A model generated the notes under the pieces. It was not told the DNA's origin and did not search any database. It saw nothing but the letters and a program-made list of their open reading frames with translations. Below are positions 62,540-64,000 of a stretch of 64,000 nt of DNA, in pieces. This stretch comes from Lepiota brunneoincarnata. Taxonomy: Eukaryota > Basidiomycota > Agaricomycetes > Agaricales > Agaricaceae. The stretch is from the NCBI GenBank assembly GCA_023014365.1, contig JAEBUN010000003.1, positions 434,001 to 498,000 on the forward strand, read 5' to 3'. Within the stretch, counting starts at the first letter, position 1; the number at the start of each line of letters is the position of its first letter. The position numbers were made by a program, and so were the translations under genes.

Positions 62540-64000
62540 TTGAGTCGTTTCAGCAAAAAGGCTGCTGAACAATTCCCTCCTCGACGATCTTACAACCATG
62601 CTATTGAATTAAAGCCTGAATTCAAACCCGTCGCAATGAAAGCCTATAAGCTTTCCCCAAACCAGGACAATTCTTTGAAAGAGTTCATATCCAAAAACCT
62701 CTGTAAAGGTTACATCCATCCATCGAAATCCCCGATGGCCTCCCCGTTCTTCTTTGTCGATAAGAAGGATGGCTTGCTCTGCCCCTGTCAAGATTACCGC
62801 TATGTCAACAAGCATATGGTCAAAAACGCGTATCGAATCCCGATGGTTACCGAAATTATGGATAAACTCAAAGGAGCCCGCATATTTTCCAAACTCGACG
62901 TTCGTGCCGGATACAACAACATTCGTATCAAGAAAGGAGACAAATGGAAAGGAGTATTTAACACCCCGCTTGGATTATTCGAACCGACCATCATGTTCTT
63001 CGGAATGTGTAATTCCCCCGCGACTTTTCAAGCATTCATGGACAATGTCCTAGCGTTCCCAATCCGCAAAGGAGGAATCGTCGTATATATGGACGATATC
63101 CTCATCTTTGCTTGTACCCAGGAGGAACACGACCGTATTATAGAAGAAGTTCTTGAGTGTTTGGCCTTGAACAACATCTACCTCAAAACCGAGAAATGCG
63201 AATTCTACCATGACTGCATGGAGTACCTCGGTATGATCATCACACCCGATAAAATCAAAATGGACCCTGTCAAACTAGCCGGAATTGCCCAATGGCCTGT
63301 ACCAAAATGTACTAAAGACGTCCGTAAATTTATAGAATTCTGCAACTTCTATCAGGAAGTTTATTCACGGATACTCTGCTATTGCCCGACCCCTTAACGC
63401 TCTTATGTCGACCAAACGACTATTCGAATGGACCGACAAATGTCGAGACTTGTTTGATGCTTTGAAACTTCAGTTTTCAAAGCAACCCATGCTTACAATG
63501 CCTGACCAATCAAAACCGTTTGAAATCGAATGCGACGCTTCGAAATACGCAACCAGAGCCGTACTTTATCAAACCAACATTAATAATCAATGTCATCCTG
63601 TGGCTTTTCTATCGAAAACCCTCACACCTGCTGAACAAAATTACGATATTCACGACCGCGAACTACTCGCTATTATTCACGCCCTAGGAGAATGGCGTCA
63701 TTATCTAGAAGGAGGACCCTTCCCTGTTAAAGTTCGTACCGATCACCAAAACCTTACTTACTGGAAGAAACCGCAGGACATAAACCGACGCCAGGCCCGC
63801 TGGCATCAATTCCTCTCCTGCTTTAATCTCCAAATTGAACACGTCCCTGGAATGAAAATACCCACCGCCGACGCTCTTTCCCGACGTCCCGACCACATCC
63901 CTGATGAAGATGAGGACAACAAATCTGTAACCATGTTGCCCTGATGCTATATTTATTAACACCATCGACCAAGAAACACGTGATGATATCCTCCGCCACA
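62540..64000 (+). pseudogene. Family F pol: reverse transcriptase and RNase H
   Basis: RT has FFFVDKKDGLLCPCQDYRYV, KLDVRAGYNN and an intact YMDD (near 63090). The connection RKFIEFCNFYQEV breaks frame near 63355. RNase H continues from 63405 with ECDASKYATRAVLYQ, NYDIHDRELLAII, VRTDHQNLTYWKK and the PTADALSRRPDHIPDE tail, stopping at TGA 63942. Catalytic residues are intact, unlike in families A and E. The sequence continues beyond the window towards integrase. Confidence 0.92.

Larger units (their letters stand above)
59566..64000 (+). mobile_element. Family F chromodomain-type element, 5' portion (3' end outside window)
   Basis: LTR, self-priming site, gag, protease, RT and RNase H are present in order; integrase lies beyond the window. 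Protein similarity places F near families E and A (same YMDD context, VPGxKIPxxDxLSRRPDHIPDE tail). Several stops and a frameshift near 63355 inactivate it. The partner LTR is not visible. Confidence 0.92.

Noticed and set aside
1..64000. CRISPR array, rRNA, tRNA, integrated virus or bacterial operon
   Set aside because: No spaced direct repeats of CRISPR type, no conserved rRNA words and no cloverleaf were seen; all repeats are explained by LTRs, the 130-bp and 82-bp tandem units or low complexity.

Overview
The window is about 64 kb of fungal, very probably Agaricomycete (mushroom-forming basidiomycete), DNA. The evidence is short GT-AG introns, several LTR-retrotransposon families with basidiomycete-type Gag and Pol, a WD40 gene and an F-box gene. 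Roughly 85-90% is a nest of Ty3/gypsy LTR retrotransposons. No rRNA, tRNA or CRISPR array was seen.

Layout. 1-6713: 3' part of a decayed chromodomain element (family A), whose 3' LTR is split by a 1.9 kb insertion (family H) and ends at an inverted family-B LTR (6714-8013). 8018-16777: a complete but mutated family-E element, with a solo A LTR inside its integrase. 16778-18836: a degraded hAT transposase fragment hit by another solo A LTR. 18837-18997: the missing right part of the split A LTR, inverted. 18998-39154: a family-B element with long 1.3 kb LTRs, interrupted by a solo E LTR, a nearly intact chromodomain element (family D, 25950-33418) and a solo B LTR. 39155-51614: a second B-type element (called C) in opposite orientation, joined tail to tail with the first. 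51615-52750: 3' end of a further chromodomain element (G). 52751-59540: a host-like island with a WD40 gene, an F-box gene and a small gene broken by a solo E LTR. 59566-64000: 5' part of family F, which runs off the window.

How the parts work. Each better-preserved family has gag, then pol in the -1 frame, with a slippery heptamer directly against the gag stop. D, E and F carry an 11-12 nt primer-binding site complementary to their own predicted transcript start, which indicates Tf1/sushi-type self-priming. B/C instead has a TGG-starting, tRNA-like site and 4-bp target duplications.

The most unusual material is accessory. B/C elements carry two spliced genes antisense to pol, one with a paired cysteine cluster. 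They are also studded with the palindrome TAAGCTTA (49 exact copies by eye, all in B/C sequence). D carries its own antisense, spliced, paired-cysteine-cluster gene and is enriched in CGGNCCCG. Families A and E instead have a sense third ORF with two or three zinc knuckles; in A its acidic tail is encoded inside the LTR. I infer, without proof, that the antisense proteins may recognise the dispersed motifs, in the manner of plant VANC anti-silencing proteins. Most inactivating changes are C-to-T or G-to-A, often at CpG (CGA to TGA), which suggests cytosine-methylation decay.
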